A stretch of DNA of 60,522 nt from Desulfobulbaceae bacterium. GTDB taxonomy: Bacteria > Desulfobacterota > Desulfobulbia > Desulfobulbales > Desulfobulbaceae. The stretch is taken from assembly GCA_011391865.1 (NCBI GenBank), contig JAABPV010000006.1, positions 1 to 60,522 on the forward strand. The letters are read 5' to 3'. Shown in pieces: positions 34,664 to 45,783 of this stretch (its first letter is position 1; each line of letters opens with the position of its first letter). The notes beneath the pieces are model-generated. The model searched no databases, was not told where the DNA came from, and saw only the letters and a program-made list of their open reading frames with translations. Position numbers and translations under genes: made by a program.

Positions 34664-35653
34664 ATGAAGAATATCTGTATAGTGCAGGGCGGTCGCTTTT
34701 TGCTGGGTATCTCGGAGCAGGATATTCTGGGCCGGATGCTTTGGGATGAGGCTGCGCCGCTGCTCCGGCAGGACGGCAGCGCGGTTGTTCAGCTTGGTGC
34801 TCTGCTGGCCCAGCAGCCCGGCGGAATTCCGCTGCCAGACGCAGTCTGTCTGGAGCTACGCGGCTTTTTTTTGATTGTTGATCAAATTGTCGCCAACGGC
34901 GTGGAGCTGATCAATCCGCCCGGCCCGCTGCCGCCTGCCTGCCCGCGCTTGGCCGCCCGTCTCTGCCCGCAGGTGACCATCTGGGGCGACACGCCCGTGC
35001 TGCTGCTCAAGTCGACCCAAATTCTCCCGGTCGCTGAAGAATTGGGCAAAGGCATCGGCATCGTCACAATTCCAGAGCCGGAGAAGGAATCCGCCGCTGT
35101 TCTTGAGCCTGAAGCTGCCGTCCCTTGCGACTGTCCGGCGGATGCGACAGCGGAGGAAGAGCCGCCGGAAGAATTTTTTGCCGAAATGGCGGTGCCGGAC
35201 GAATCTGCCGAGACGGAGGAGCTGCCTTCTGCTGCGGAAGAGGAATGTCTGGCCTTTGTTGACGCGAACGAACCCTCGACTGCCCCAGCGGAAGCGGATT
35301 CCTGCGCCTCCTGCTCTGCTGATGAGCCGGAAACGCCTGCTGTCACGGACAGCAAGTCGAAAGAAGAGGAAAAATTTGCGTCAGAACATCCTCCTTCCTC
35401 TGAGCAGCAGAAAAAAGATGCCGCCGCCATTGACGAGGAAACTTTTCAAAAAGTCATGGTGTGGACAGTCGCCTGTTTCAAGCGGTGCAAGCCAGGCGAG
35501 AAGCTGCGGCTTGGCGTTGAGCAGCTGCCACCGGAGCTGGCGGCGATGGTCTGGCAGAAGGGCCTGAGCAAAAACATAATCCAGTATCTGATTGATCAAA
35601 TTGTCCTGCGCTGTCAGGAAAGCGCAGGCCGTAGAGGAAAACATGCAGGCTGA
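34664..35653 (+). CDS. Unknown chemosensory-operon protein with long acidic linker (possible degenerate CheW)
   Basis: The 329-residue protein begins MKNICIVQGGRFLLGISEQD, a pattern reminiscent of a CheW-type beta barrel strand. Residues about 145-265 are a Glu/Ala/Ser/Pro-rich low-complexity region, probably disordered. A compact C-terminal part (about 265-325, FQKVMVWTVACFKRCKPGEK) is helical and may be an interaction domain. I do not recognise a full domain. Its place between cheA and a CheW-like gene, with an 11-base overlap to the latter, suggests a scaffold or array role. Confidence 0.7.
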   Translation: MKNICIVQGGRFLLGISEQDILGRMLWDEAAPLLRQDGSAVVQLGALLAQQPGGIPLPDAVCLELRGFFLIVDQIVANGVELINPPGPLPPACPRLAARLCPQVTIWGDTPVLLLKSTQILPVAEELGKGIGIVTIPEPEKESAAVLEPEAAVPCDCPADATAEEEPPEEFFAEMAVPDESAETEELPSAAEEECLAFVDANEPSTAPAEADSCASCSADEPETPAVTDSKSKEEEKFASEHPPSSEQQKKDAAAIDEETFQKVMVWTVACFKRCKPGEKLRLGVEQLPPELAAMVWQKGLSKNIIQYLIDQIVLRCQESAGRRGKHAG

Positions 35654-36134
35654 AAGAAAGGACAAAAAAAAGGCGGCCATGAAAACTGTGGCCGTGCGCA
35701 TGGCCAACAGCACACAGGGCAGAGAGCCTGCGCTGCTCTTCGCCGCCCGGCAGGCTGAGGAAGTGCTGCCGGATGCTGAGGTGCATCCGCTGCCCTTTGC
35801 CCCGGACTGGCTGCTCGGTCTGTCGACATGGCGGCGGCAGGTGCTGCCAGTGCTGGACGCGGCCAAACTCTACGGTTTTGATGCCGCTGCTGGACGGCAT
35901 TTGTATCTGGTGCTGCGAACAGCCGCTCCGGCAGCAGAGGGCGGCAGAAGGCTGCTGCGCTGCCTGCTCAAAATACCCAGCCAGATCAGTGCGCGCGAGC
36001 TGCCTGCCCAGTGTGCGGCCTCCTCTGCTGCGGAGAACGGCCTTGATCCCGCCTTGATCAAAGGCGTTTTCGCGCACGAGAACGGCCTGCTGATCGTGCC
36101 TGACCTGCTGCCCGCGCTCTGTCCGGCGGCCTGA
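35643..36134 (+). CDS. Divergent CheW-like protein
   Basis: The 163-residue product keeps the central CheW pattern (LPFAPDWLLGLSTWRRQVLP followed by VLDAAKLYGF) where normal CheW has a GLxNxRGxxxPVxDL core, so the receptor-contact loop is altered (STWRRQ for NIRGE). The C-terminal DPALIKGVFAHENGLLIVPD also fits CheW. The start at 35643 has an AGAGGAAAAC site and overlaps the preceding gene by 11 bases. It likely binds the same signalling array, but its altered core may give a structural role. Confidence 0.72.
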   Translation: MQAERKDKKKAAMKTVAVRMANSTQGREPALLFAARQAEEVLPDAEVHPLPFAPDWLLGLSTWRRQVLPVLDAAKLYGFDAAAGRHLYLVLRTAAPAAEGGRRLLRCLLKIPSQISARELPAQCAASSAAENGLDPALIKGVFAHENGLLIVPDLLPALCPAA

Positions 36135-36213
36135 CAAAGGATTCCCAATGCCTGCGGTTTAACGGTGCGGCTCGTCCGTTCCAGGTAATTTTCTTGTGTG
36201 AGAAGGAGAAAAC

Positions 36214-39200
36214 ATGGCAAACACGTCGAAAGAAAAACCGGCGGAAAAAATTCTCAGCCGCATGAAAGGGCTGAAAGCCGCAGACCTGAAAGGGCTGTTC
36301 GTCGGCTGGCGGCGGAGCATCAAAAGCAAGCTGCTGGTCTGGCTGCTGCTGATCTCCCTTGTGCCGCTGGCGGTCATCGCCTTTTTTAGCTACCGCTATT
36401 CCGCCTCGGCCCTTCAGCAGCAGTCCTTTGAAAACTTGGAAACCACCTTGGCTTTCGAGAAGCAGGCTCTTCAGGCGTATTTCTCCGAGCAGGAGAAAAC
36501 ACTGAGCAACCTTGCCGACACCATGAACCTGTTCCAGCAGGAGGCGTTCGTCAAGCTGACGGCAATCAGGGAACTGCAAAAGCGGCAGGTGACGGACTAC
36601 TTCCAGATGCGGTTCCAAGATGTGCAGACGTTCAGCATCAGCCCGCAGCAGTCCGTCTTCCTCAAGGTGGCTCGTGACCGCGCCGCTGCGTCGGAGCTGG
36701 CTGGGAGCATGGCCGACTTGATGAAGCTGTGGCTGGTGCAGCGTGACTTTCACTCCCTCACTTTCCTAAGTACTTCAGGTCAGGTGCTGTACTCCACCGA
36801 CAGCGACATCGCTGTCGGTGCTTCTGCGCAGGAAGGCAGCGCGGAGGCGGCAGCTTTACAAAAAGGGCAGCAGGAGGTTGCTTTCATTGACTACAGCCAC
36901 TCCTCGTTTTTTGCGGAGCAGTCGGTTTCTTATTTCGCCGCTCCGCTGGTCAACGAAGACCGCTTGGAAGGCGTGTTTCTTTTCCGGCTGCGGAACGACG
37001 CGCTGGACGGAATCATGAAGAATACCTCCGGTCTCGGTAAAAACGGCGAATCCTACATGATCGGCAGCGACGGCATGTTCCGCTCCAACTCAGTGTATTT
37101 CGAGGAGTCGACCGTGGCCAACGCGGCTTACATCGTGGACACCGAGAGCGTTGTCTATGCCCTTGCCGGAGAGAGCGGCGAGGAGACAACCATCAACTAT
37201 CGCGGCGACTACGTGCTGTCTTCCTACACTTCAGTTGACGTGTACGGAACCAAGTGGGTTCTCTTTGTCGAGGTCGATCAGGGCGAGACGATGGCCCCCA
37301 GTCACGAGGAAGAAGGCGAGCTGGTGGATCATCTGAAGGAGCTGGCTGAGAAATACGGCTTTCCTGACATCTATCTGCTCAACACAGACGGCTACGTCTT
37401 TTATTCGGTCAAAGCAGGAAAGGATCATTTCACCAACATGCTGAATGGCCCTTACGCCAAATCAGGATTTGCTGGAACCGTGCGCGGCGTTCTGGAGAAA
37501 AAAGCGGTTAAGATGAGCGACTACAGCTTCTACGAGCCGATTGACAACAAAGCCGCCGCGTTCATGGCCGCGCCGATTATGAACAAAAAAGGCGAAGTCG
37601 GCATGATCGCCGCCATTCAGATGCCTATCGACAAGATCAACGCGGTTTTGGATATCCGCCACGAGTTCGAGAAGGACTCCACGCATCAGTTTGAAGGAAA
37701 GGTCATTTCAGCGGAAAACTATTTGGTCGGCCAAGACAAACTCTGGCGTTCTGAATCTCCGAATGCCCAGAAATATGGTGTGGAAAGCACTCTGCTCAAG
37801 GCCAAGGCAGACACCAAGGCGGTGCAGGAAGCGCTGGCGGGAAAAGACAGCACGGATGTCATCGTCAACAGCATGGGCGAGACCGTGCTGTCCTCTTGGG
37901 CACCGTTCAAATACAACGACGTGAGCTGGGCACTCATCAGCGAGGCGAACTACGATGAGGTGCATCAGCCGGTCACCAGCCTGATGCGGATTATCGGCCT
38001 GACGTTGCTGGCGGTTGCCGCATTAGTTGTTGTGGTCAGCCTTCTTGTTGCCAGCGGCATCACCAAGCAGATCGGCGAAATAGTCAAAGTCATGGCCAAG
38101 GTTGAGAAAGGCGACTACAGCGAGCGCGTGCCTGTCACCAGCAAGGACGAGCTGGGCCGTCTGGCCGGCGACTTCAACACCATGACCGGCACCATCCAGA
38201 ACCTGATTCAGACCCGGCAGGACGAGCACGACAAGCTGAACACCTCAATCATCCGCCTGCTGGAGGAAATCACCGTCCTTGCCGACGGAGACCTGACCAT
38301 CCGCGCCACCGTAACCGACGACGTTATCGGAACGCTAGCCGACTCCCTCAACCTGATGCTGGAGAACCTTGGTCGAGCCTTCCGTAGAATCAAGGACTCT
38401 GCCGAGCAGGTTGGCTCCACAGCTAACATCCTCAGCGAGTCAACCGGAGAGCTGGCCGAGCAGAACAACGCGCAGTCGAAGATGATCAACGAGGCGGTTG
38501 AGAAGATCGGCTTGCTGACCGAGGAAATCAGAAAGGCGGCGGACAAAGCGGTTCAGTCGGCTGGCTCCTCGAAGGAGTCGAGCCACGTGGCCGAGGACGG
38601 CGCGGCGGCGGTGCGTGAGACCAGCCAGTCGATGGAAGCTATCCGCAGCAACGTACAGAACACCGCCCGCGCGATTAAGCGGCTCGGTGAAAGCTCGCAG
38701 GAGATCAGCGACTTCGCTCGGAACATCAACGAAATTTCTGACCGAACCTCAATTCTGGCTTTGAACGCCTCAATTCAGGCTGCTGCGGCAGGCGAGGAAG
38801 GACGCGGCTTCGCGGTCGTTGCCGAGGAAATCCAGCGGCTCGCCGAGCGGGCCGCTGTCTCCACCCGCCAGATCGAAACCCTGATCCGCAACATTCTCGG
38901 AGAGATCACCGAGGCAGGCGTGAGTATGGACGCGAGCATCCAAGAAGTTGTGCAGGGCACCAAGCTCTCTCAGAACGCGCTGGCCAAGCTGGAGGAGATC
39001 ACCTCCCGCTCGAACGAAGTGGCGAGTCTGATTGAAGACGTGGCCGCCGTGTCCAAGGAGCAATCTGAGACCACCGCCGCGCTGGCAGGCAAAATGAAGG
39101 AGATCGGCGGCATCAGCTTGGAAACCGCGCAAGAGACGCTCGGAGCTTCCATCTCCATGCGTGAGATGGCGGCGATGGGCGACGACATGCTCCAAGCAGT

Positions 39201-39234
39201 CACCGCCTTCAAAATAGACGACAAGAAGGCGTAA
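36214..39234 (+). CDS. Methyl-accepting chemotaxis protein, PilJ-like position, large sensor
   Basis: The 1006-residue receptor has a cytosolic N-terminus, TM1 at about 47-67, an extracellular part of over 500 residues that looks like two Cache-type sensor modules (MIGSDGMFRSNSVYF; DIYLLNTDGYVFYSVKAG), and TM2 at about 593-614. HAMP repeats follow (GDYSERVPVTSKDELGRLA and a second around DGDLTIRATVTDD), then a signalling domain with the tip EISDRTSILALNASIQAAAA at about 840. No C-terminal CheR/CheB pentapeptide is seen. The 19-base gap to the next gene, a binding protein, suggests they work together. Confidence 0.92.
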   Translation: MANTSKEKPAEKILSRMKGLKAADLKGLFVGWRRSIKSKLLVWLLLISLVPLAVIAFFSYRYSASALQQQSFENLETTLAFEKQALQAYFSEQEKTLSNLADTMNLFQQEAFVKLTAIRELQKRQVTDYFQMRFQDVQTFSISPQQSVFLKVARDRAAASELAGSMADLMKLWLVQRDFHSLTFLSTSGQVLYSTDSDIAVGASAQEGSAEAAALQKGQQEVAFIDYSHSSFFAEQSVSYFAAPLVNEDRLEGVFLFRLRNDALDGIMKNTSGLGKNGESYMIGSDGMFRSNSVYFEESTVANAAYIVDTESVVYALAGESGEETTINYRGDYVLSSYTSVDVYGTKWVLFVEVDQGETMAPSHEEEGELVDHLKELAEKYGFPDIYLLNTDGYVFYSVKAGKDHFTNMLNGPYAKSGFAGTVRGVLEKKAVKMSDYSFYEPIDNKAAAFMAAPIMNKKGEVGMIAAIQMPIDKINAVLDIRHEFEKDSTHQFEGKVISAENYLVGQDKLWRSESPNAQKYGVESTLLKAKADTKAVQEALAGKDSTDVIVNSMGETVLSSWAPFKYNDVSWALISEANYDEVHQPVTSLMRIIGLTLLAVAALVVVVSLLVASGITKQIGEIVKVMAKVEKGDYSERVPVTSKDELGRLAGDFNTMTGTIQNLIQTRQDEHDKLNTSIIRLLEEITVLADGDLTIRATVTDDVIGTLADSLNLMLENLGRAFRRIKDSAEQVGSTANILSESTGELAEQNNAQSKMINEAVEKIGLLTEEIRKAADKAVQSAGSSKESSHVAEDGAAAVRETSQSMEAIRSNVQNTARAIKRLGESSQEISDFARNINEISDRTSILALNASIQAAAAGEEGRGFAVVAEEIQRLAERAAVSTRQIETLIRNILGEITEAGVSMDASIQEVVQGTKLSQNALAKLEEITSRSNEVASLIEDVAAVSKEQSETTAALAGKMKEIGGISLETAQETLGASISMREMAAMGDDMLQAVTAFKIDDKKA

Positions 39235-39252
39235 CCGAAACGAGGAATCACC

Positions 39253-40449
39253 ATGAAAGAGAAGCTGCTGATCATGTTTTCGGCCTGCTGCCTGTTCCTG
39301 CCGGACAACGGCCTTGCGCAGGTCAAGCTCGGCCAGTCCTGCGCCTTGACCGGCTCGCTCAACGAGCTGGGCACCGAAATGGCGGCAGGAGCGAAGCTGT
39401 ATGTGGAGAAGCGTGCGGCCAATGACTTTGTCCTGACCACTACAAACGACGGCTATGAGCCGGAGCGCGCCAGAGCCAACACCGAGGCGTTCATCAAAGA
39501 CGGCGCGCAGGTGCTGTTCGGCTATCTTGGCACGCCCACGGCCAAGGCAGCTCTTCCTGTGGCCAACGAACATAAAATCCTTTTCTTCGGCGCAGGCACA
39601 GGCGCAGGTTTTCTCGCCGATCCGGCAGCCAATCCGTATTCCTTTGTCCTCCGGCCCAGCTATGATGCGGAAGTGGAGAACATGATGCGCCACCTGAAAG
39701 AGGATTTGGGCATCAAGCGGATCGGTCTTTTTGTTCAGCGCGATGACTTCGGCTTGGCTGGCGTGAGTGCTGCGGTGAAGGCGCAGGAAAAGCTGCAAGG
39801 AATTGAGATCGTGCCAAAAGTGCCGCCACTTCCTGGTTCGGACGGCAAGGCTGAAGATTGGAGCGCATTCTGGAAAGAAGTGCCGAACTACAAACGCAAC
39901 ACAGTGGCTGTGGGCGACGCGGTGCGTCAGATCAGAGGCAACAGCGTGGAGGCAATTATTTTGATCGCCACATCCCGGCCTGCCTCCTTGGCCATCAACC
40001 AGTGGCACAAGATGAACTTCAAGGTGCCGATGCTCAACATTTCCTTCGTCGGCTCAACCGCTCTCGCCTTCCGTCTGCAAAGCAGCGAGAACGTGTATGT
40101 CAGCCAGATTGTGCCTGATCCGTGGGATGCCAAGCTGCCCATCGTTAAGCAGTATCAGGAAGACATGGGCGGTGCCAAATACGACTTCATCAGCTTTGAA
40201 GGCTACTTGGCCGCCAGCGTACTGCATCAGGCGGTCAAGTCAGTCACGGGCGAAGTCACCTCCGAGGCGATCAAGACCGCTGTTGCAAGCATGACCGACT
40301 ACGATGCGGGCGGCATCAAGATATCGTTCGGACCTAATGACCGGCGCGGCATGGATCCGGTTTACATGACCAAACTGGAGAAGAACGGCGACACGGCCAA
40401 GTTTGTCTATGTGGATAAATTAGAGAAGGCCAAAGCGGCAACGAAGTAA
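39253..40449 (+). CDS. Periplasmic ligand-binding protein, branched-chain amino acid type
   Basis: The 398-residue protein has a signal peptide (MKEKLLIMFSACCLFLPDNG, then LAQ) and a type 1 periplasmic-binding fold with VKLGQSCALTGSLNELGTEM at the N-terminus, FGYLGTPTAKAALPVANEHK, and a C-terminal half rich in family patterns (ISFEGYLAASVLHQAVKS). No ABC permease or ATPase genes follow; a terminator comes 18 bases after the stop. It therefore may present a ligand to the neighbouring chemoreceptor instead of feeding a transporter. The ligand is unknown. Confidence 0.88.
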   Translation: MKEKLLIMFSACCLFLPDNGLAQVKLGQSCALTGSLNELGTEMAAGAKLYVEKRAANDFVLTTTNDGYEPERARANTEAFIKDGAQVLFGYLGTPTAKAALPVANEHKILFFGAGTGAGFLADPAANPYSFVLRPSYDAEVENMMRHLKEDLGIKRIGLFVQRDDFGLAGVSAAVKAQEKLQGIEIVPKVPPLPGSDGKAEDWSAFWKEVPNYKRNTVAVGDAVRQIRGNSVEAIILIATSRPASLAINQWHKMNFKVPMLNISFVGSTALAFRLQSSENVYVSQIVPDPWDAKLPIVKQYQEDMGGAKYDFISFEGYLAASVLHQAVKSVTGEVTSEAIKTAVASMTDYDAGGIKISFGPNDRRGMDPVYMTKLEKNGDTAKFVYVDKLEKAKAATK

Positions 40450-40467
40450 GTCGATCTGAGTTCCAAT

Positions 40468-40497
40468 AAAAAAGCCGCCCCTGAGGGCGGCTTTTTT
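40468..40497 (+). terminator. Intrinsic terminator of the chemosensory operon
   Basis: A perfect stem AAAAAAGCCGCCC (40468-40480) with its complement (40485-40497), a 4-nt loop and a T tract follow the binding-protein gene by 18 bases. The A and T tracts on both sides make it potentially bidirectional, so it could also stop atp transcripts that pass array D. Confidence 0.95.
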
Positions 40498-40546
40498 ATT
40501 GACCTCTTTTCGTAAGCCGCAACTTGGCTCAGGGCGGAAATGTTAC

Positions 40547-40840
40547 GGCTGCCACTGGCCGGTTTCCCGCTTCCATCGCCCCAAAGTCAATTGAAATCGC
40601 CTTGATTCCAATTGACTTTGACACGATTCACACTGGAATTGCCCCGTTTTCGACTGGAATCAGCCTGATTCCAATTTGAATCGGCCCGGTTCCAATCGGA
40701 ATTGCCCCAATTCCAATTGACATTGACACGATTCACACTGGAATTGCCCCGTTTCCGACTGGAATCAGCGTGATTCCAATGTAAATTGCCCTGATTCCAA
40801 TTGGAATCAGGGCAATTCAAGTGTGAAACGGGGCGTTGCC
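40547..40840. repeat. Tandem array D, 21-bp period, 14 units, with a 34-bp palindrome
   Basis: Fourteen contiguous 21-bp units fill 40547-40840. Units recombine a few half-elements such as GATTCC, GGAATTGCCCC and CACTGGAAT. Units 4-6 recur almost exactly as units 9-11, 105 bases later. Units 12-13 form a perfect 34-bp palindrome (40784-40817) centred on CCAATTGG. TGACACGATTCACACT appears at 40619 and 40724 and once in array C. The minus strand is open in one frame only because 21 is a multiple of 3 (heptads such as DSNWNQA). The array lies between the convergent chemosensory and atp operons. Confidence 0.93.
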
Positions 40841-40927
40841 AACGCAGGCCGCATCATTTTAATCTCCTGAAACAGCAAAGAAAAACGTGAAAGACACGCT
40901 GAACGCCGCTCCCTTTGCAAGCGGAGC

Positions 40928-41350
40928 TTATAACTGCTTGGAACACCGCTCCGCCGCCGCGATTCTGGCCATCGCCCGCTGCAAAGCCGAGGTAGTTTGG
41001 ACGCGGCTGACATTTTCATCATGCGCCTGCTGCTGCGCCAAGATTTTTTCCGCCCGCTCCTTAGCCTGCAAGGCGCGGGGCACGTCAATATCATGGCCGT
41101 ATTCGGCAATCTCCACCAAGAACGTGACGGTGTTGTCCGAAACCTCGGCAAAACCGCCGCTGACCATCAGATACTTCAGCTCTTTGTCCTTCCTGTAATG
41201 GAGGACACCGGTTTTGACGGTGGTCAAGAACGGCGCATGATTGGCCAGCACACCGAACTCGCCGCTGCTGCCCGGCGCGGTGACGATATCCACATCCTCG
41301 CTGACCACCGGCCCGGAGGGTGTCACCACTTCCAGATGAATCTGTGCCAT
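40928..41350 (-). CDS. atpC: F-type ATP synthase epsilon subunit
   Basis: The epsilon subunit couples the rotor to the catalytic head and restrains ATP hydrolysis. The 140-residue protein starts MAQIHLEVVTPSGPVVSEDV and contains APGSSGEFGVLANHAPFLT, typical of the N-terminal beta sandwich; the C-terminal helices follow (RALQAKERAEKILAQQQ). It is the last gene of the operon. A weak hairpin with a T-rich tail (GCGTG/CACGT near 40886-40900, read on the minus strand) and array D lie downstream. Confidence 0.96.
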   Translation of the reverse strand: MAQIHLEVVTPSGPVVSEDVDIVTAPGSSGEFGVLANHAPFLTTVKTGVLHYRKDKELKYLMVSGGFAEVSDNTVTFLVEIAEYGHDIDVPRALQAKERAEKILAQQQAHDENVSRVQTTSALQRAMARIAAAERCSKQL

Positions 41351-41372
41351 TGTTTGTCACCTCTGTCTGAAA

Positions 41373-42788
<1,416 letters not shown>

Positions 42789-42825
42789 CTATCTCTCCCA
42801 GAATCTCTCTGAATTCGTCTGTCTC

Positions 42826-43689
42826 TTATCCCTTCAGGGCCTCTGCGCCGCCGACGATGTCCATCAAATCGCCGGTGATGGCCGCCTGCCGGGCCTTGTT
42901 GTAGAGCTGCTTCAGTTCCTTGATTATATCGCCGCAGGCGGTGGTCGCGTTGTCCATCGCCGTCATCCGCGCCGCCTGCTCGCCCGCGCCCACTTCCAGC
43001 ATGGCATGGAAAACCTGCACGTTCAAATAGAGCGGCAGCAGGTTCTCCAGTATCTCGGCGGGTGACGGCTCAAAGAGGTATTCGGTCGGATTCGCCTTGT
43101 CCTGCTGCTCCGCTGGCCGGATGATCGGCAGCAGAGTTTCCTGCGTCGGAATTTGAGCGGAAAGCGACTTGAAGCGGGCATAAACCAGCTCGACCTGATC
43201 CGCCGCCTTACTGAGGAACTGCTCTGCGGCCTCCTCTGCGATCCGACGGGCGTTGAACATCTGGAAGGTGCCCATGATGTCCGTGAAGGAGCGGCGGATT
43301 TTGCCGGAGCGTTTGAAAGCCCGCGTCGCCTTATTGCCCACGGTCACTAATGTGACCTTCTTGCCCTCACGTTCGTACTGGGCGATCAGCTTCTCGGCCT
43401 TGCTGATGACGTTGGCGTTGAAGCTGCCGCACAGCCCCCGATCTGAGGTGATGACGATCAGCTCCACGCTTTGCACCTCGCGGACCGCCATCAGCGGCTG
43501 GCCCGCGCCCGCGCCGCCGGAGAGCTTCTGCATCGCCCCGGCAAACTTGGCCGCATAGGGACGGAAGGCTTCCATGCGCTGCTGCGCCCCGCGCAGCTTG
43601 GCCGAGGCGACCATGTTCATCGCCTTGGTGATCTGCGAGGTTTTGGAAACACCTTCAATCTTGTTTTTGACTTCCTTCAATCCTGGCAT
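42826..43689 (-). CDS. atpG: F-type ATP synthase gamma subunit
   Basis: Gamma is the central stalk of F1. The 287-residue protein begins MPGLKEVKNKIEGVSKTSQI followed by TKAMNMVASAKLR and ends with the conserved ARMTAMDNATTACGDIIKEL followed by KQLYNKARQAAITGDLMDIV. No regulatory disulfide insert as in chloroplast gamma is seen. It lies 16 bases downstream of atpA and 40 bases upstream of atpD. Confidence 0.97.
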   Translation of the reverse strand: MPGLKEVKNKIEGVSKTSQITKAMNMVASAKLRGAQQRMEAFRPYAAKFAGAMQKLSGGAGAGQPLMAVREVQSVELIVITSDRGLCGSFNANVISKAEKLIAQYEREGKKVTLVTVGNKATRAFKRSGKIRRSFTDIMGTFQMFNARRIAEEAAEQFLSKAADQVELVYARFKSLSAQIPTQETLLPIIRPAEQQDKANPTEYLFEPSPAEILENLLPLYLNVQVFHAMLEVGAGEQAARMTAMDNATTACGDIIKELKQLYNKARQAAITGDLMDIVGGAEALKG

Positions 43690-43705
43690 GGTTCGTGCCC
43701 CGCGC

Positions 43706-45238
43706 TCAGTTCAGGCCCTTGGCCGTTTTGAAGGTGCTGCCGAAGGTCTTCAGGGTTGCCCGAATCTTCTGATCCAGCTCCGGCGAAATGGCCTTTTTGT
43801 CGCGCAGCTCGGCGAAGATGGACGGCTCGTGCATCTCAATGTAGCCGTACAGCTCCTGCTCGTACTCAGCCAGCGCATTGACCGGGAATTCATCAAGAAA
43901 GCCCTTGGTTCCCGCGAAAATGATCGTGACCTGCTTCTCCATCGGCAGGGGGTGATACTGGGGCTGCTTGAGGATTTCCACCAGCCGTGCGCCGCGTGTC
44001 AGCTTGGCCTGCGTGGCCGCGTCGAGATCAGAGCCGAAACCGGCGAAGGCCGCCAGCTCGCGGTACTGGGCCAGATCAAGGCGCAGGGTGCCTGCGACCT
44101 GCTTCATCGCTTTGACCTGGGCCGCGCCGCCGACGCGGGACACCGAGATGCCGACGTTGATGGCCGGACGGACACCGGCGAAAAAGAGGCTTGGCTCCAA
44201 GAAAACCTGGCCGTCAGTGATCGAGATGACGTTGGTCGGGATGAAGGCGGACACGTCGCCGGCCTGGGTCTCAATGATCGGCAGGGCGGTCATCGAGCCT
44301 GCGCCGAGCGCGTCGTTCAATTTCGCGGCTCGCTCCAGCAGGCGGGAGTGATTGAAGAAAATGTCGCCGGGATAGGCCTCGCGTCCGGGCGGACGGCGCA
44401 GGAGCAGGGACAGCTCGCGGTAGGCCACGGCCTGCTTGGACAGATCATCATAGACAATCAGCGCGTGCTGGCCGTTGTCGCGGAAATACTCGGCCATCGC
44501 GCAGCCGGTCATGGCCGAGACATACTGCATCGGCGCGGGATCGGAGGCGCAGGCGGCAACCACAGTGGTATACTCCATCGCCCCGTGCCTGCGCAGCGCC
44601 TCAACCACCAGCGCGACAGTGGATTTCTTCTGGCCGGTGGCGACATAGACACAATGTACGCCTGTGCCTTTCTGGGCGATGATCGCGTCCACGCAGAGCG
44701 CGGTTTTACCGATCTGGCGGTCGCCGATGACTAATTCGCGCTGGCCGCGACCAACCGGAGTCATCGCGTCAATCGCCTTGTAGCCGGTGTAGCACGGCTC
44801 ATGCACGCTTTTCCGAGCGATAACGCCGGGGGCGACAACCTCCATCTTGCGGGTCAGCTTGGCATTCAGCGGCCCCTTGCCGTCAATCGGCTGGCCGATG
44901 CCGTCAACAACCCGGCCTTCCAGCTCAGGTCCCACCGGCACTTCAGCGATCTTGCCGGTGCGCTTGACGATGTCGCCTTCCATGATTTTGCGGCAGTCGC
45001 CCATGACCGCCACGCCGACGTTGTCCTGCTCAAGGTTGAGGGCCAAGCCCATGATGCCGCCGGGAAACTCCAGCAGCTCCATGGCCTGGCAGTTCTCCAC
45101 GCCATAGACACGGGCGATGCCGTCGCCCACGGAGATGACCGTGCCGGTCTCCTTGAGGTCTATGCCGCTCTTGTAGCCAGCGATCTGATCTTTAATGATC
45201 CGGCTGATTTCCGAGGCTTTGATCTGCATCTGACTCAC
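43706..45238 (-). CDS. atpA: F-type ATP synthase alpha subunit
   Basis: Alpha carries the non-catalytic nucleotide sites of F1. The 510-residue protein has the P loop GDRQIGKT (172-179; the common form is GDRQTGKT), the [20 protein letters not shown] strand and [20 protein letters not shown], followed by the C-terminal helical domain. The start overlaps the atpH stop by 4 bases. A second alpha gene was not looked for outside this window. Confidence 0.98.
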   Translation of the reverse strand: MSQMQIKASEISRIIKDQIAGYKSGIDLKETGTVISVGDGIARVYGVENCQAMELLEFPGGIMGLALNLEQDNVGVAVMGDCRKIMEGDIVKRTGKIAEVPVGPELEGRVVDGIGQPIDGKGPLNAKLTRKMEVVAPGVIARKSVHEPCYTGYKAIDAMTPVGRGQRELVIGDRQIGKTALCVDAIIAQKGTGVHCVYVATGQKKSTVALVVEALRRHGAMEYTTVVAACASDPAPMQYVSAMTGCAMAEYFRDNGQHALIVYDDLSKQAVAYRELSLLLRRPPGREAYPGDIFFNHSRLLERAAKLNDALGAGSMTALPIIETQAGDVSAFIPTNVISITDGQVFLEPSLFFAGVRPAINVGISVSRVGGAAQVKAMKQVAGTLRLDLAQYRELAAFAGFGSDLDAATQAKLTRGARLVEILKQPQYHPLPMEKQVTIIFAGTKGFLDEFPVNALAEYEQELYGYIEMHEPSIFAELRDKKAISPELDQKIRATLKTFGSTFKTAKGLN

Positions 45239-45783
45239 ACTCTCCCCTTGATGGATTCCTTTAATTCCTGAAGCTGCGTGCGGATGCTGCCGTCCAGCAC
45301 CAGATCGCCGACCTTCGCCACCATGCCGCCGATGATCGAGGGATCAACCTGCGCTTCAAGAATAACCTTAGTTCCTGTAATTTTTTCCAGCGCGGCCCGG
45401 ATTTTCCCCAGCAGAGCCTCGTCCGGCTCGACAGCGGTCGTGACCCAGCCGTGGCTGATGTTCTCCTCGCGCTCCAGCATGTGCCGCAGCTGGCCCGCGA
45501 CTTCCGGCAAGGCCGAGACCCGTTTTTTCTCCACCAGCAGGTGGAGGAACGCGCCCAAGAGCGAGTCCGCGCCCGCCGCCTCGGCGATTCCGGCCATGAC
45601 CTTCAGCCGGGCATCCAAAGGGTAGAGGGGATTGGTCAGCGCGTCCGCGACTCCCAGCTCAGGATTACTGAAAAGGTCGGCGATGTCGCGCAAAGTCTGC
45701 GCGTACACATCCACCGCGCCGTTTTCCTTGCCAAGGGTGAAAATGGCCTTGGCGTAGCGTTTGGCTAAGATGATCTGTCTCAT
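45235..45783 (-). CDS. atpH: F-type ATP synthase delta subunit
   Basis: Delta ties the peripheral stalk to the top of F1 (OSCP type). The 182-residue protein begins [20 protein letters not shown] and has the C-terminal signature segment [20 protein letters not shown] followed by [20 protein letters not shown]. It overlaps atpF and atpA by 4 bases on each side, so these three genes are tightly coupled. Confidence 0.96.
   Translation of the reverse strand: MRQIILAKRYAKAIFTLGKENGAVDVYAQTLRDIADLFSNPELGVADALTNPLYPLDARLKVMAGIAEAAGADSLLGAFLHLLVEKKRVSALPEVAGQLRHMLEREENISHGWVTTAVEPDEALLGKIRAALEKITGTKVILEAQVDPSIIGGMVAKVGDLVLDGSIRTQLQELKESIKGRV

Noticed and set aside
40587-40820. Minus-strand 77-codon frame of heptads such as DSNWNQA
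   Set aside because: It is open only because array D has a 21-bp period. No ribosome site, and codon content follows the repeat, so it is not accepted as a protein.
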